Positions 23,920 through 37,764 of a stretch of 64,000 nucleotides of DNA are shown piece after piece. The notes below the pieces were generated by a model, which saw only the letters and a program-made list of their open reading frames with translations, did not search any database and had not been told where the DNA came from. Location: the NCBI GenBank assembly GCA_026545765.1, contig JAIFAC010000308.1, forward strand, positions 1-64,000. The letters run 5' to 3'. A program made the translations under genes and the position numbers. Origin of the DNA: Plantago major (taxonomy: Eukaryota > Streptophyta > Magnoliopsida > Lamiales > Plantaginaceae). Position 1 is the first letter of the stretch; the number at the start of each line of letters is the position of its first letter.

Positions 23920-26900
23920 TTGATCACCAACGATGACTATCTTACCTATTACAAATCCTGAGTGAACAATCCAACACTTAATCTTTTCTTAAGATCTTCA
24001 AATTAATTTAATTATGTAAAGTAGACATCAACCAAATCACAAGGTGTGATCTTTCGACAAGTTATCTTTTATAGAATACTATCCGAGAGTAAGTTCTTCG
24101 TATAAGTTACAAATAAAGATTACAAATAACTTCAATACATAAAACATGCTTAAGCTCACCAAAAAATACAAAACTACATAGTAAATTAGGACAACAGAGT
24201 AACTAAGCTCCAAGTAAACATCCTAATAAATTAGTCTTCAAGTCTTCAAGTCTTCAATGTTGTTTCAGGATCACCGCAAATTTCCTATCTCCAAACCTTT
24301 TGATGTCATCGTAATAATCATAGAGAAGAGTTCGACGAGCATCTCTGTCTCTCGCAAATCCACGCACTTTGTAGGTTTTGGTAGGATTTTCTTCGCAAAA
24401 TGTTTGACCCATAGGTACTTTCCCCACTTCCGTGCATGCTCTATTCTCGATATCTAAAAGCTTGAAGTATTCAGAGATAATCTTCGATATCCGATGTCAC
24501 CCTTGTATTGATCTTCGCCAGATAGAACGACTCATGTGGTTCCACAATGAAGTCTTGCTCTTGTGCTCACATCGTGATATTCGTAATTATGTGCACATCA
24601 TCCGCTTTCCATATGGACATTCATCGAGAGGTCCTTTCTCATGGCTTCAGCTTCTTCGACAACTTCAAAATCCAACCAGCTTTAATGTGATCGGTGTTGA
24701 TCAAGGTCGCTTATCTTTTCTCCATGCCATAAGTTGTTTATGGATTGGTTCGAAATCTTGAATTTACCAATAGATGCTTAAGTTCCGTAATCCAATAGCC
24801 ATTTTTCGATTGATGCACCAGAGATGAGGAATCATTGTCATACTTCACATACTCTATTTCGCTTCTTCCGCCCGAGTGGAAGTCGACTTTGTCTTTGCTC
24901 ACCTCTCACCGCTCCTTCTCCTTGAATTCTCTTTGGGTTGTTGTTTGAAGAACCACCACCTCGATAGACTTGGTATTTCCAGAGGGTGTTTTAGCCGCTA
25001 GTGGCTTTTGGCAATATGGGCTGGCCAGCTTTCAATTTTCCTTTTTCTCAGAAGAGGAGCTTCATCTTCATCAGCTTCTCATCATCATCAAGATTAGATC
25101 TTGTGAGAGTTTTATGCCTTCTTCATTGCCCCTGACTTGATTTGACCTTCTTCTTCTTCTTCGTAAGATTCATCAATCCCTTTAACTTGTCTTCTCCTCG
25201 AGCCTTGGTACTTTGGAGGTTTCGTGCTACGCCCTTGTTATCATTTTAGTTCCTTCAAGAAGGTTTCGAAGCGCTACTATTTGCAAAGCAGCTTGGCTTG
25301 AGGAGGGTTCATTGATTCTGAGCGGTGGCTGGGAAGTTTTCATGTTTCTTCTTCCTTTCTGAGCCGCACCAGCTCCAGATTTATTCTTGTTTTCTTCTTC
25401 TCCTTCTTCCCATTCCCCCTGACTTTGAGGTCCAGATTTGTACATTCTTTCCCCCTTAGTCATTGTCGACTCGCCTCATAAAGGAATCGAGAGAGTTGAA
25501 GTGCCCTTGTAAATAATTATAGCACCGACCAACTTCTCAAGTTCGCTTTGAGCTCGATTTTGCTTGATAAGTCCGTTGTCCTTATCGGAGCTCGCAACGG
25601 GCCTAGGATGGCATCCGCTTCAAAGAGGTAACTTGCCTCTTGAAAAGCTTTTTCACTAAAGACGATCATCGCCCTTATCATTCCAAGATCTTTCCGAGCA
25701 ATGATTATGCTAGTTGTTCTCGAGTGATGAGCTCAGGAACTTTTTTCATTTCGTAGGGACGAGGCAATTACTTCCTTGTTCGTGAAGACATCTCCTTGTT
25801 CGAGTAGCCAGATTGCAATTGCTCATGTATTCATTGGAACATTTGGCGCTTTGCTGAAAATTGTAGGATCAATCAGCTTCCTTTTCAAGTGAGAAACCAC
25901 TAGATGTTCATTGCGGTGCTCTCAAAGTCTTGTCTTCTTCATCATCCGAGTAATCACCAGGATCTTCATCCTCTTCGACATTTTCATCGATTGTATCGAG
26001 TCCAAAGAACCCTCTCGTAGATTGGTTTCTTTCCTTTCGGGAGGAGGATGGTATTTTTGAAGATGATGCAACCGAGCATCATGTTTGACTTCGTATACTT
26101 CTTCAAGATCGAAGTTCTTTCGTGATATCATGCACAAGATCCCGTAGCTCTTTAACCTCGTAGTAAGCAATCATTTCTTGTAAGTATTGATCTTGTAGTT
26201 GATCAAGCTTGTCTCGATTTAGCTATTTGATCTTCCAGCTTGAAGATGGAGTCGTTGTTCTTCTTCCAACAGCTTGTCCGAGCCGAGCGATCCGGCTCGA
26301 GTGTTTAATATTTTCTAATCGGTTTCTTCAGAGAGCTCAACTACTTGTTCAGTAGTAACTGCGTGTTGGGAAGATGGATGAGTAGATTTCTGAGGTGATG
26401 AAGACGAAGATTTCTGTGAAGTCTTCTCAGTTTGCTTTTCAGCAGCTGAGGCATTGTTTCTTTGTGAAATTCTCCGACCCCTCGTGCAGGGCATCATCAT
26501 CATCCTTTTTGTCATTATCATCCTTTTGGTGATGGTCAGTGGGAGGTTCATCAAAGTAATTTTCATTCATTTCTTCCTCCTCATCATCTTCAGATACAAG
26601 ATTGATCACTTCCGGGATAGTGATCTTCTGCCCATTAACTTCTTCTTGTTCAGAAGGTATAAATTGCGTAGTCAAAGGTGACCGCTTGAATGCCATCTCG
26701 TAATCTTGTCCACCATCTGCCTGTTCAAAGGCATGTATCAAACTATGCGCCACTTCTTTGGAGAAATCCTTATGCAATAAGGTCGCAAGTGTATACTGTT
26801 CGGTAGGGAGCATTGCATGGATATATGTATCCAAGTCAAGAGCTCGTGCTCGTCTGATTGGTTGATCTGTGATTCTCAATATTTCAGAGAGATCAGAGCA

Positions 26901-29900
26901 CCTTATCTTCTGCCATTTCAAGCATTGAATATGCTTTCGTGGTGTGAGCTTTGAAGAAGTGAAGTAGGTCCCTTGTTTCTTCAATGGGAACCTGCTTTGC
27001 ATCTGTTTGAGCCTGAGTATGAACATCAGGCTCAGATACTTGAACCATTGAGACAATGGGTGTCTCAGATATCTTGTTGTGAGGTGGAGACTTGAAAGTC
27101 TGGTCCTCATCAGCCTTTCTTTCTTGATCTTCCTCAATAGGAAGCTCAGAGTCATTTTTCTCAGAAACTTTCGCAGTCTCTGGTGTTCTTTCAGGTGATG
27201 TCGCTTTGGGGCTTCATCAATTTCCATTGATGCAAGGGATGTCGCAACTTTGTCCTGTGCATTTCTACTCGATTGATCCTTCATGCTAGAAGGCTCAGTG
27301 ATGTGTTCTTCAGAAACCTTGTTGGTTTCTGGGTTTGTCTCTGGAATTTCTGCCTTATCTTCTTCCATCTCAGTTGGAGCCTGTGGTACAGGCTCAGATA
27401 TCTTAAGAGGCGAGGTTGAAGAAACCTCCTTCTCAGTTTCTGAGGTAAGCCTTTCAGCTTCCTCTTGTTTCTGTGTTTCTAACTCAGCCATTCTATGAGT
27501 GACAAGATTTATAAGCATAAAATTTTCACAAGGTAAGAGTTAAACCAACTACCACCGAAAGCGCCAGTCGATTGGTCTCGGAACTTGTGACCTTTCTATA
27601 CATTTGTCGCCTTGTCCTAGTGCGCTTTGCTTGAAGTTTCGGTACTTCACACCTTTCGTGAGTATGCAACTCTTGCCTCCCCGTTGATCATTCGAGTAGT
27701 GTCTCAATTTGATCCCTCTCAAGAGTTGGGGAACCCGCTTTTGCAGGATTTTCTTCAAAGATATTGCATTGCCGGTAAGTCGAAATGGAGTTCATTTACC
27801 ATTTCATCAACCACTTGTCATTGTGGTTGTGATTGTTGTGGTTGTCGAAGCGTAAGATTGATCACTTGAACGCTCTTCCAGATTCTTTAGATGTATGCTT
27901 CCATCAAGATCCGCCAAGATTAAAATACCACTCATCGTGGCTTTTGAAGTTGTGCAAGAGAAATATTCCCGATGAAGTGTTTGCACCAACAACCTTTGCT
28001 ATAGGTTCAAGAACTGTGGTGTAAGTTCTTCTTCAGATATTTTATCACCAAGCCATCGCTTTCAAGAATCTTAGCCCTCTTTGTTCTTTCTAGGACTTGA
28101 GAAATGACTAGTTCATCATCTTCATCACAAAGCTCTCATCAAGATTGGGAACCGATTGTCCATTATTCCCGCGGTTTCGCAGATAGGGCTTGGTGTTTTC
28201 ACCACTTTCGCAATTTCATGAGTTCATCAAAGGCTTTCGCATTAGTTGCAACATTTCGAAAGCACTTTCTCTCGAGTCTACTTGTTCAAGAGTTGATAAT
28301 TCTTTTGCAAAGATTGATGATTTCATCCGCTTTATCGCCCATCTAATGCCCGCAGATATCCGAGTATCGACAACCTCTTCGGGTGTGTCTTCCGATTTGC
28401 CACAGACTTCTTCTTCAAGTTCCGGCTTCTTGTCGCAACCTTTTCTTCGTATATCTTTTCGCATTTCGCTTCTTAGAACCTTTCGAGACCCAAGAACCTT
28501 TTTCATCAAGTTTGTATACTCATATTTGTAGAGTAGGTTATCAGGGTATTTCACCGCCTCTCGAGCTCAATGCCAAGTTTTTCCAAAGAAGTAGCATATT
28601 TTCGCACTATATCCTACAAAGGCCTTTCGCTCACCTAGTCCTTTGGTAATCTTAGGCTCAAGCCTTGAATCTTCTTCACAAACTTCAAAGGCGATTTTCC
28701 CGCTTAAAAGGTTTTCCAAATTTTGTCTTGTCGATTCAAGAAGAACATTATCATCCACTGCTTCGCTTATCCGGTCAAGACCTCCTTGTAGACCATCAAA
28801 GCATCTGAAGAATGCAAGCCAAGACATCCCAAAGGAACCAACAGATGTCCGTTAGGATGTCGAAGCTTGAACTCAAAGGTGTATCTGATTTTCAAGATCA
28901 CACACGCCATCAGAAAGTTCTTTAACACCTTCAAGGAGTTCATCATCCTTGGTGTTTATTTCAAAATCCTTTCCAAGATTTTGAAACTCAAACAACTTAC
29001 AGAAAGTTGTTAAGTCCAGAAGGATTTCCTTTCCTTGATCGAGGTTTTAATGTACACTATTTCAAAGGTTTCGTAAACACAGAAATAATCCTGGAGTTGT
29101 TGTAAAATTCCAACACATCGAGTGATGAAATTTCACTTGGGCGAGCAGATAGAAAACCCTTGATTTGTGCCTTTTCAAGCATGTCAAGAATCAATTTTTT
29201 GTCGGTATGGTTCTCTATTGCAACAGAGAGGTATTCCTCAACCATGGCACCACCCCAAATCATTCTGTGATTTGAAGTCCAATGGTCAGGATTAAAATTT
29301 CCTACCAGTCGGTTGTTCACAATAACCAACTCTGGTGCTTGCTTTTCAAGCATCAAGGAGGATTGGGATTTCTGTTGAAGAGTTCTCGAGGCCATCTCTT
29401 TATATAGTGTAGGGATTTGAACTTGGTGTTTGAAAGAGATGTGATTCAGTGATTCTTTTCAGAAAAACTTAATCTTGATTTGCAGAGATTGTAGAAGGTT
29501 TGCAGAGAATCAAGAGAAGGGTTTGGTATTTTTGTGCAAGATGAATTTTTGGATTAGGCAAAAGTGATTTCATTTGCCAAAATCCTATATATATAGCAAT
29601 AGAATCTCAATGCATAAATACATACAAATTGATTTTGTGTGTACGTATCTGTGATTTGCAAGCAGGTGTGAGCAAAAGCTAGTTCGTCATTAAATGCTTA
29701 GTGGGCCATGTCTGAATTTCAACAGTCTACTATTTACTGTGAATTAATTTCAACCTTACAGATCAATCGCTAATTTCATCAAGGGTCACCATTGTTTTTA
29801 GCAATGATCACAATCAACAAGTGTAATTGTGCCCATTTAATGAATTTTGGCGATTTGCTATCCGAATCACAATTCTGTATGACCAAGAACACTGTTTGCA

Positions 29901-30400
29901 TCTGAATCTGTCTTATACTTAGGATTCTTCCAAGTTTTTCGTCAAGATAGAAATAATGTGAGTTTCAAGAGAGTAGTTGACTGCAGATAGTTGTACTATT
30001 CTCTTTTTGTGTTCCCTGTTTATAGAATGATTCAGATATCTGAGTTCCCGTCTCAGAGATCTTAAGCTATCTTTTTGCTTTTTAGCCCTTTTTGACTTCT
30101 GGATACCTGCTCCTGCATTTCTCTTTCTCTTCTCGGATACCCGCTCCAGATACCTCTTCTCCGGATGCCTGCCGATACTTCTTCTCTGGATGCCCGTTCC
30201 AGATACCTCTTCTCCGGATGCCCGTTCCAGATACCTAAACTCTTTCAGTTCATTGGTAGTTCCATTAGTCCAAGACTATGTCTTAAGGCTAAGAATCTAC
30301 TTTCTTGTAGTGGCTTAGTGAAGATATCTGCAAGTTGGTCTTCAGTACCAATCTTGAGTATCTCTATATTGCCCTTTTCAACATGGTCTCGGCGAAGTGA
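23920..30400 (-). other. Large 3' module of the nested Sirevirus
   Basis: It equals in size and order the module of the plus-strand element. From right to left: a first frame at 29395-29057 (with FNPDHWTSNHRMIWGG and EFYNNSRI), a long Ser/Glu/Lys-rich frame at 27518-26439 (359 codons, acidic tail with EDDEEEEMNENYFDEPP), and the counterpart of the conserved last ORF near 24880-24400. No transmembrane segment is evident. The frame at 28827-28567 is a fragment of the same region. Function unknown. Confidence 0.6.
30130..30240. repeat. Short tandem repeat in the nested Sirevirus spacer
   Basis: Three to four copies of a ~30-bp unit around CCGGATGCCCGTTCCAGATA follow one another just after the RNase H region. 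The matching place in the plus-strand element (near 38985) has a single copy. Confidence 0.65.
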
Positions 30401-30419
30401 TGTCTAACATCAATGTGCT

Positions 30420-31978
30420 TTGTTCGCATGAAATTTAGGATTCTCGTAATCGCATAGCACTTGTGTTGTCAGTAAAATGGGAGTTTTCTTCTCATCGAGT
30501 CCATAGTCTTTAAGTTGTTGTTGTATCCACGTAATTTGTGTTGCACAACAACCAAAGAATATATTCAAATTTCCGTGGTAGAAGTTGCAATTGAGTTTTG
30601 CTTCTTGCTAAACCATGAGATAAGTCTAGTACCCGTAAACCACAAGTTCCGAGGTGCTTTTCCTATCAAGCAAAGGATCCAAAGATAATCATGCCCGAGT
30701 ACCAAATTAAACTCAATCCACTTTCTTTAGGATACCACAATCCTACATCTACTGTACCTTTTACATACCTTAATATTTTCATAGCAACATTGTAGTGTGT
30801 TTGCATCGGATTTGTCTGAAATCTAGCACACACTCCAACGGCATATTGAATATCAGGTCTACTTGCAGTGAGGTAAAGTAGTGAACCTATTAATTTCCTA
30901 TACTTATGTTCTTCAACACTCTTGTCTGATTCAGTATAGGTCATTTTGGTTCCAATGCTCATAGGTATCTTAGCATTCTTTTCAGAAAGCTTAAGATTGA
31001 ATTTTGAGAGCATATCTTTCGCGTACTTTGTTTGACTAATGAATATTCCATCATTAAGTTGTTTGACTTGCAATCCTAGGAAATAATTCAATTCTCCCAT
31101 CATGCTCATCTCAAACTTGTTTTTCATGAGATTTGCAAAGTCATCACAAAGTTGCTTGTCCTTAGATCCAAATATGATGTCATCAACATATACTTGAACT
31201 AAGAGTAGTTTCCCGTCATGATTTAAGGTAAATAAAGTTTTATCAACTTCACCTTTCTTGAAACCACTTTCCAGAAGGTACTTGGCCAAAGTGTCATACC
31301 ATGCTCGAGCCTGTTTCACCCATACGTAGCTTCAGAGTTTATAGACCATTCTACTTTCTGAGGAAACTTCAAAGCCAGGTGGTTGCTCAACATGAACTTC
31401 TTCTGCAAGTTCACCGTTTAAGAATTCACTTTTGACATCCATCTGATAAACTTTGAAATCTTTATGAGCTGCAAAGGCTAGAAAGAGTCTTATTGCATCC
31501 AATCTGGCAACTGGTGCATATGACTCGTCAAAGTCTAAGCCTTCACCGTAAATCCTCGCAACCAATCTTGCTTTGTTTCCGTTATTTCACCAGATTCATT
31601 CATCTTGTTTCTGAAAACCCATTTAGTTCCAATCACAGATATTCCTTCTATAAATGGAACTAGTTTCCAGACTTTGTTTCTCTCAAATTGATCCAACTCT
31701 TCTTGCATTGCAGAGATCCAGTCTTGGTCTCCTAATGCTTCTTCTATATTTTTAGGTTCAATACTCGAGATGAAACATCCAAAGAGGGAGTTAGCATTTT
31801 CAGCTATTGCTCTCCTATTCCTAACACCCTGATTAATTGGTCCAATTATATCCTTTGCAGGATGATCTTTGATCCATCTCATCATAGGTTTAGTGCTAGT
31901 AGGATCATTATCCACGTGATCTGAATGTGAATCACTAAGATTTTGATTTGATACTTTTTCAAGATTCGAGATATCCAT
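30420..31978 (-). pseudogene. Sirevirus reverse transcriptase and RNase H region (nested element)
   Basis: Minus-strand frames include KPMMRWIKDHPAK, then [20 protein letters not shown] and [20 protein letters not shown], then the active site YVDDIIFGSKD, GELNYFLGLQVKQL, SLLYLTASRPDIQYAVGVCA and LWYPKESGLSL. This is one of the best preserved parts of the element and gives the lineage call. Remains of RNase H follow to about 30420. Confidence 0.88.
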
Positions 31979-32360
31979 ATATGGGAAATGTCATGGATAT
32001 CCCATACTTTTCAAAGGTTAGAAATATCCGAACATGCATTTCAGCATTCTTATTTTCAAATACCTCTTCATGATGAAGGTTCTCAGTAACCTGCTCCATT
32101 TCTGGAAAGCTCATAGGAAATTCCTCATCATGTCTGTGAGTCATCTTATTGTTACTAGGCATTTCAAGCTTTTCTTCGTCAGAGTCATCCTCACTTTCCA
32201 TAATGATGTTTCTCCTTTCTGAGGATTCTTCTTTAGAATCCCTCAGTAATAGTTCTTTGAATCTTTCTGAGAGTTCATCATTAGGAGGTGTTTTCTTATT
32301 TCCTTCATAGAATACAACATGAATTGATTCTTCAATTTTCTTTGTTCTTTTGTTGTAAAC

Positions 32361-33560
32361 TCAGAGTTTTGCTATTTGTGGAATAACCAAGAAAACACCT
32401 TCATCCGCCTTTCGTTGAAATGTTCTCAGATAATCTTTCCCATTGTTTAAAACAAAGCATCTACAACTAAATACTCTCAGATGTTTGATATTAGGGGGTC
32501 TACCAACCAAGATTTCATAGGGGGTCTTGTCATGGTGTTTGTTTATCAAACATCTGTTCTGAGTGTAGCAAGCTGTGTTTACAGCTTCAACCCAATAAAT
32601 TTCACTTATTTCAATGTCAGCTAGCATTGTCCTTGCAAATTTCTTTAAGGGTTCTGCTTTCCTTTCTACAACACCATTTTGTCGAGGTGTTCTTACAGAG
32701 GAAAGTTGGTGTTGTATACCTTGCGTACAAAACTCCTTTATGTACGGGTCGACAAACTCAGAATACGGTCTGCTCGATTGCAGATACCTTGTCATTTTTC
32801 ATGACTTCAAGCTTTTTCAAAGAAGTTTGGTATCTCCACCCTAGCATCGATTTGTGTTTCGTAAAGACAACCCAAGTGAATCTTGAGAAGTCATCTACAA
32901 CAACTGCATTATACTTCTTTCCCGCATAACTAGTTACGATGATTCAAAAGATCAATGTGTAATAGTTGCAAAGTGGTCTAACACTAGAGTGTCCGATTTT
33001 GTACTTGAAAGAGATCTTAGATTGTTTCCCATCCGACAAAGTAATGTATACCTTCCTTTCTCGAAGATGTTCGAAGGCCAACCACTAACTCTTTCTCGCA
33101 AGTCTATTCGTAGTTTTGAAGTTCAAGTGACTCATTCTTTTGTGCCATAACCAAAGGCTCTTCCAGGTGACCAGATTGACTCACCATGAGACATTCTTCA
33201 ACAGGGTAGATGCCCAATCGGCAACATAAAGATTGCCTTTCCACCAACTAAGACTGCTCGCTGACTCATTGTCAATTAGTTTGCGATTTAGCTTTGAATT
33301 TTATAGTAAAACCTTGTTCGCAAACCTCATGCTAAATAGATTATATTTCAAATCCTTAACATGTAATACGCCGCTGATTGTTAAAGTCCCCAATTTGACG
33401 CTACAAATCCCAGAGAGGGATTTAATTCTCCAAAGAACTGATATCCGTCCCGTGTTGCAAGCTTTGTAATCAACAGATTTGCTTTGTCTCCGTCATGTGC
33501 TTTCCGTGATCCACTATCAAATAGCCATTGTGCTTTAGTCCAGAGGCATTTCGCACACAA
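32361..33560 (-). pseudogene. Sirevirus protease and integrase region (nested element)
   Basis: The protease signature WLFDSGS is readable near 33510 (minus). The integrase part at 32795-32361 shows TPRQNGVVERK, with the catalytic Glu of the D,D35E core, then YWVEAVNTACYTQNR and TPYEILVGRPPNIKHLRVF, all standard for Ty1/copia integrase. Confidence 0.8.
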
Positions 33561-33899
33561 CAGAAACAGAGATTAGGTTCTCATATCTTTAATGGAACCG
33601 TAATTAAAAGTTCTTCCAAGAGGAATCCATTTTGAATGAATTTCTTTGAAATATGCTTTGTCGACAGAACGTAAGGAGGAATTCTTTTGAATGAATGTTA
33701 TCATTAGTAAGAATTATTTTCTTCCTCGTGTGTTCCTAGGTGCTCCATATGATGCTTTCAGACACCGCTGTGTTTCGAAGTTTTTCAAAGAACTTAGCCT
33801 TCCTTGCATTTCTTCTAGCCCGCATTCAGATTTTCAAAGGCTTGATTTAATCTCCACTTCGATAATTGCTTTGAGCAATTTAGCTTTCACCATCGTTTT

Positions 33900-36060
33900 G
33901 CTCCGCTTGTACTCATGAGCAAGTTGTTTTCCGATGCTTCAGAGCTAATACCGCTTTGAGCACTTGAAGCTATCTCGAGATCTTTTCTCAAAGCCTTTGC
34001 TAGTCTCTCGTCAGTCCAATTTCTTTCCGTAAAAGTGACATGGGAGAATTTGCCACCTCGCAATTCTACCTTCTCGAGAGACATAGCATCGCTGGTGTTT
34101 ACACTTTTCAAAGGTTGTGTTTCTTTTCGTAGACGTGCCCAACAATTTTGTTTTTGACTTGTTTTTCCCACAAAGGTTTGGTCGCAATCGCTTTCCTTTG
34201 TCAACAATCTTTGTCTTCTCACCGATACTATAGATTGCATGGGAACCGCCTTTGTCGAGTACTTACAAATGTTCTTCTCCTTACTCTTATTCGTGAGTGA
34301 TAGAACAATCATTCGTATTCAAATTCAAGTCCTTTCTTTTCAAGGATCTATTAAGTAAGATTGTACTTCAAAGAAGAGTGTCACTAGCTTTGGCATAAGA
34401 TTGAAAAGATAATTCTTTCTTCTCGAGTTCCTTGTTCGTAAAGAAGATCTTCATAATTCTTCGTAATTCACCATTGCTTCTTTATGTGACTTTTCGCCTC
34501 TCGAGCTTTGAGAAATGCATTTTCAAAGATCCTTTCTCTCAAATTCTTTAACTAATTGAGAATTTTCCTTTTCAAGAGAATTCTTTTCTTCTTCAAGGTT
34601 TTCGCTCTAGCTCGGATCATTAGAAATTCTCTTCATAGATGTCAAGTTTTTTCCGAGATTTTCTAGATTTTTATTTCCTCTTCATCACTTTCATAAGTAT
34701 AACAGAATTATGTGTTACCTCATCACCATAAGATGCTTTTCTATGTTGGAGATGTCTGACCGAATTTCAAAGAACTCCACACATTTCATTCTTCTTGAGG
34801 TCAAGTCGATTATATCATGAGTAACTCCACATAATTGGTGATGGTAAGGTTGAGTCATCCGAATTGTCATCTTTAATCATCTCAACGCCTAGAGCATCTA
34901 GTTGAATTTGGATTTTCTTTCTTTCTTCGCTAACAATGCTTTCGCTTCTTCCAAGATTTTCCTATCTTTCACACCGCCCTTAGTTTGTCGAGGGGACAAT
35001 CCTTCTTGAAGTGGCTGTGTTTCGATAATAGAAACAGATATTGTTTCCACTTCGCTTCCTCAAGACATGATGCTTTCTCGAAATGGCTTGTTCAATGAAG
35101 CTTTGCATATTTTGTATCGGTGATAGTTTGAGCCTAGATGCTTCTTCACTTCTCTTCGCTTTCCTTCTTTCAATTTCTCGATCGATATATTTGCTCATTT
35201 GCTTTGGCAGAAGAGCATCCTCGCTTTTCCTTGCTTTTCTTCTTTCGTAAGTTCGAGTGACTAGAGTAACGCTTTGCAACTTTTCATTGTTTGTTCTCTT
35301 CGAGTTGTCTCATAATCAACAAAGAGTAAGATGAGAGAAAAGTTCCATCAAGTGATATTTGGCATTCCTTGGTTAAAATAAAAATTGGTATGCTCATTGT
35401 GGTTAAGACTTCGACAATAGTCTTAATCTTTTCCGACCGGGAGTATCTGCTTTCCCAAGAGTCGCCATGTCACTCATGAGAGTGGTAAATTTGAAATCAA
35501 GTTCTTCATTTTCAGGTCCTTGTTTGAAATTTTGAAATTTCAACTTGAGAACTTCGAACTTGTTTTCTTTGGTTTTCTGGCCCGCAGATTTCTTCAATCA
35601 CCGCCAGTGCAACTTTCGCTGCTTTAGCACCCCTACGCTTTAATCGTATGTGCTCGTGTCGATCCGATGATGATATTACGAGCTTGACCATCCAGACGAT
35701 TTCTCTTGGCATCTTCCGGCGTCCGTAGTTCTCTGGCTTTCGTTCGAAAAATAACTCGACTAGTAGATCTCCCACTTGTCGACGATCGGTTTGTGAAGAT
35801 CCTTCGCTTTGATCTCTGCCTCTACCATTAGAAACCTCCATGACTTGTTTGAGTTGTTGAATGACTATCGGGCCATTCTTTATCACTTCGATCATTTCAC
35901 TTACGGCTTCAAGGTGGAGCATCATGTTATATTTCCATTTCGTAATTCTCCGGTTTGAGAATGGGTGCATCACCGTAGACATACCGCACACTTAACACAC
36001 AAATTAAATAGTCCTCTAAAATGGACAAAGTTCCTTCACCTATCCTGGGATCTAGGTTCA
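33900..36060 (-). pseudogene. Sirevirus gag region (nested element)
   Basis: Minus-strand frames at 35991-35512 (with WKYNMMLHLEAVSEMIEVIK, a Ty1/copia gag-like start) and 35597-34980 resemble Sirevirus gag. A zinc-knuckle-like Cys/His cluster lies near 35040. The region is fragmented. Confidence 0.6.
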
Positions 36061-36094
36061 GTGTATGCTTGTGAACCTCCGCCTCGATACCACT

Positions 36095-37764
36095 TGTTGG
36101 TCCAGATAACGCAAAGTAAAAGACTAGAGGGGGGTGAATAGTCTTTTAAAACTTTTGTCGATAAAATAATTTCTCGATATCTCAATAGATATCCGATACT
36201 TAGAATCGTAGCGAAGACTTAATAAAGATAAGTGCGTAAATGCTAAAATGTGTGTGTGTGTTGCTGAAATGTAAATACAGAAAGGTAAATAACACAACAA
36301 GTATAGTGGTATCTAGAGGTGGCGTAATCCTCCAACTAATCCACTTCGGTCTACCAGAGACCTAGAATTCACTAGAACAGATAATTGAGTTCACCTTACA
36401 ATAGACCTATTCTAAGATTCTTAACAATTGGTTCCCAACCAAATGTTCCCCCTGAGTTGTTCCCCGGCTTTCACGTACCAAGTACTTCCTACTCGTAAAC
36501 CTTTGAGTTATTCCCTAGCTTTCCAAGCTAAGTACTTCCTATACTCAATAACCTTGAGTTATTCCTTAGTTTCCCAAATCAAGTACTTCCTATACCCAGA
36601 ACCTTGGAGTTATTCCCCATTTTTCAAACTAAGTACTTCCTGTACTCCACGCCAGTTATGGTGTTGGTTTTGGTTTGAGTTGTCAGATGAGCTTCTTTAA
36701 TAACTTATTCAGTTATTCAGATAGCTCTGAGAATCAAGTTACTTAATACACTTTTCAATGTATGGTATCTTGTTCTTTTTACTGACCCAAGTCTTAGATA
36801 AATGTTCAAGAGAATGAATCTCAGATACTTGATCTTTCGATTCAACTCTTTCACGTATAGCTATGCTTGTTTAGGATCGTGACACTTAGAACTTCAATGT
36901 TACTCAAGATCAAAAGCTTTGTCGCAATGTAAAGCTTTGAGGATAAGTAAGTTGCTTTGAGAGAGTAAGATGTTCAAATTTCGTGTGTTTTCTCAAGCCT
37001 AAGTATTGATATTTATAGATGAATTTGAGTGCCGCTTGAATAGTATCCGTTAGCTCAAATTCAAACTATTGATATCTCGTATAGTAGTAAAGGTGCTTTT
37101 TCTTCTTCTTCGGTCGTCGCTGCTTTTATTCGCATATCTCCGTCCGGCATTAAATGCATCAGACTATACTTTTTGTCCCAGAGTGTCAACTTAACTATGC
37201 TTTGTATCGTAGACTAGTGTTATCGATTCTTTGCATGTCCTTATCTTCAATATTCAGATACCACTTATATTGAAACAACTTGGTTTGCAATTTATATATT
37301 TCTCTTTCAGAAATGTGGTTAAAGCTCAATGTATCTGAGAATATATATTTCTGGACACTTTCCTTGTTTTCAGATATGTCTCTTATTTCTCGATATCTCA
37401 GGTACGCATTTGTTTGAAACTATTCGTGTCTTCAAGATATCCGCTAAGGTATCCCGAACAATGCCAAAGAATCTTGTGCGCTTTCTTCAAGTCTTTAATG
37501 TCGCTGAGCTTGTTCTTCTTGGATGTCTTCTTCGTCTTCTTCATAAAATAAAATTACATTTTGAGACCTAACATCCTATACAAGATTAAATAGACTATCA
37601 TACTTGGTGGGTTTCCTCTTTTACAATGTTCAAGTGAACCAAGAGTACTAATCACCTTTCTGAGACTAAGATAAGTCATCATGTTGCTGATCAAAACTAA
37701 ACAGATATTCTTAACAAAATATCTAACAGAATTCCTAACAAATTTCTCAAGAAATTTCCCAACA
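36095..37764 (-). repeat. 5' LTR of the nested Sirevirus
   Basis: 1670 bp, TGTTGG...CCCAACA on the plus strand. It carries a G6 tract near 36130 where the other LTR has about G13. On the minus strand it is followed by AG and then a degenerate primer site beginning TGGTATC. Confidence 0.88.

Larger units (their letters stand above)
22261..37764 (-). mobile_element. Nested Sirevirus-type Ty1/copia element, minus strand, 15.5 kb, broken
   Basis: LTRs at 22261-23909 and 36095-37764 enclose, from right to left, a Met-type primer site, gag, protease, integrase, reverse transcriptase/RNase H and a ~6-kb 3' module, then a purine tract (minus strand TCAAAAGGGAAATT). The flanking AAGCT duplication is perfect. 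Its LTRs are about 300 bp longer than those of the element it sits in but share most blocks, so the two are subfamilies of one family. It must be younger than its host element. It has many apparent breaks, concentrated in patches where CAG/CTG is scarce, so the count is unreliable. Confidence 0.88.

Noticed and set aside
26315-26681. Plus-strand and alternate minus-strand frames over the Sirevirus 3' module
   Set aside because: Shadows of the long minus-strand frame at 26439-27518.
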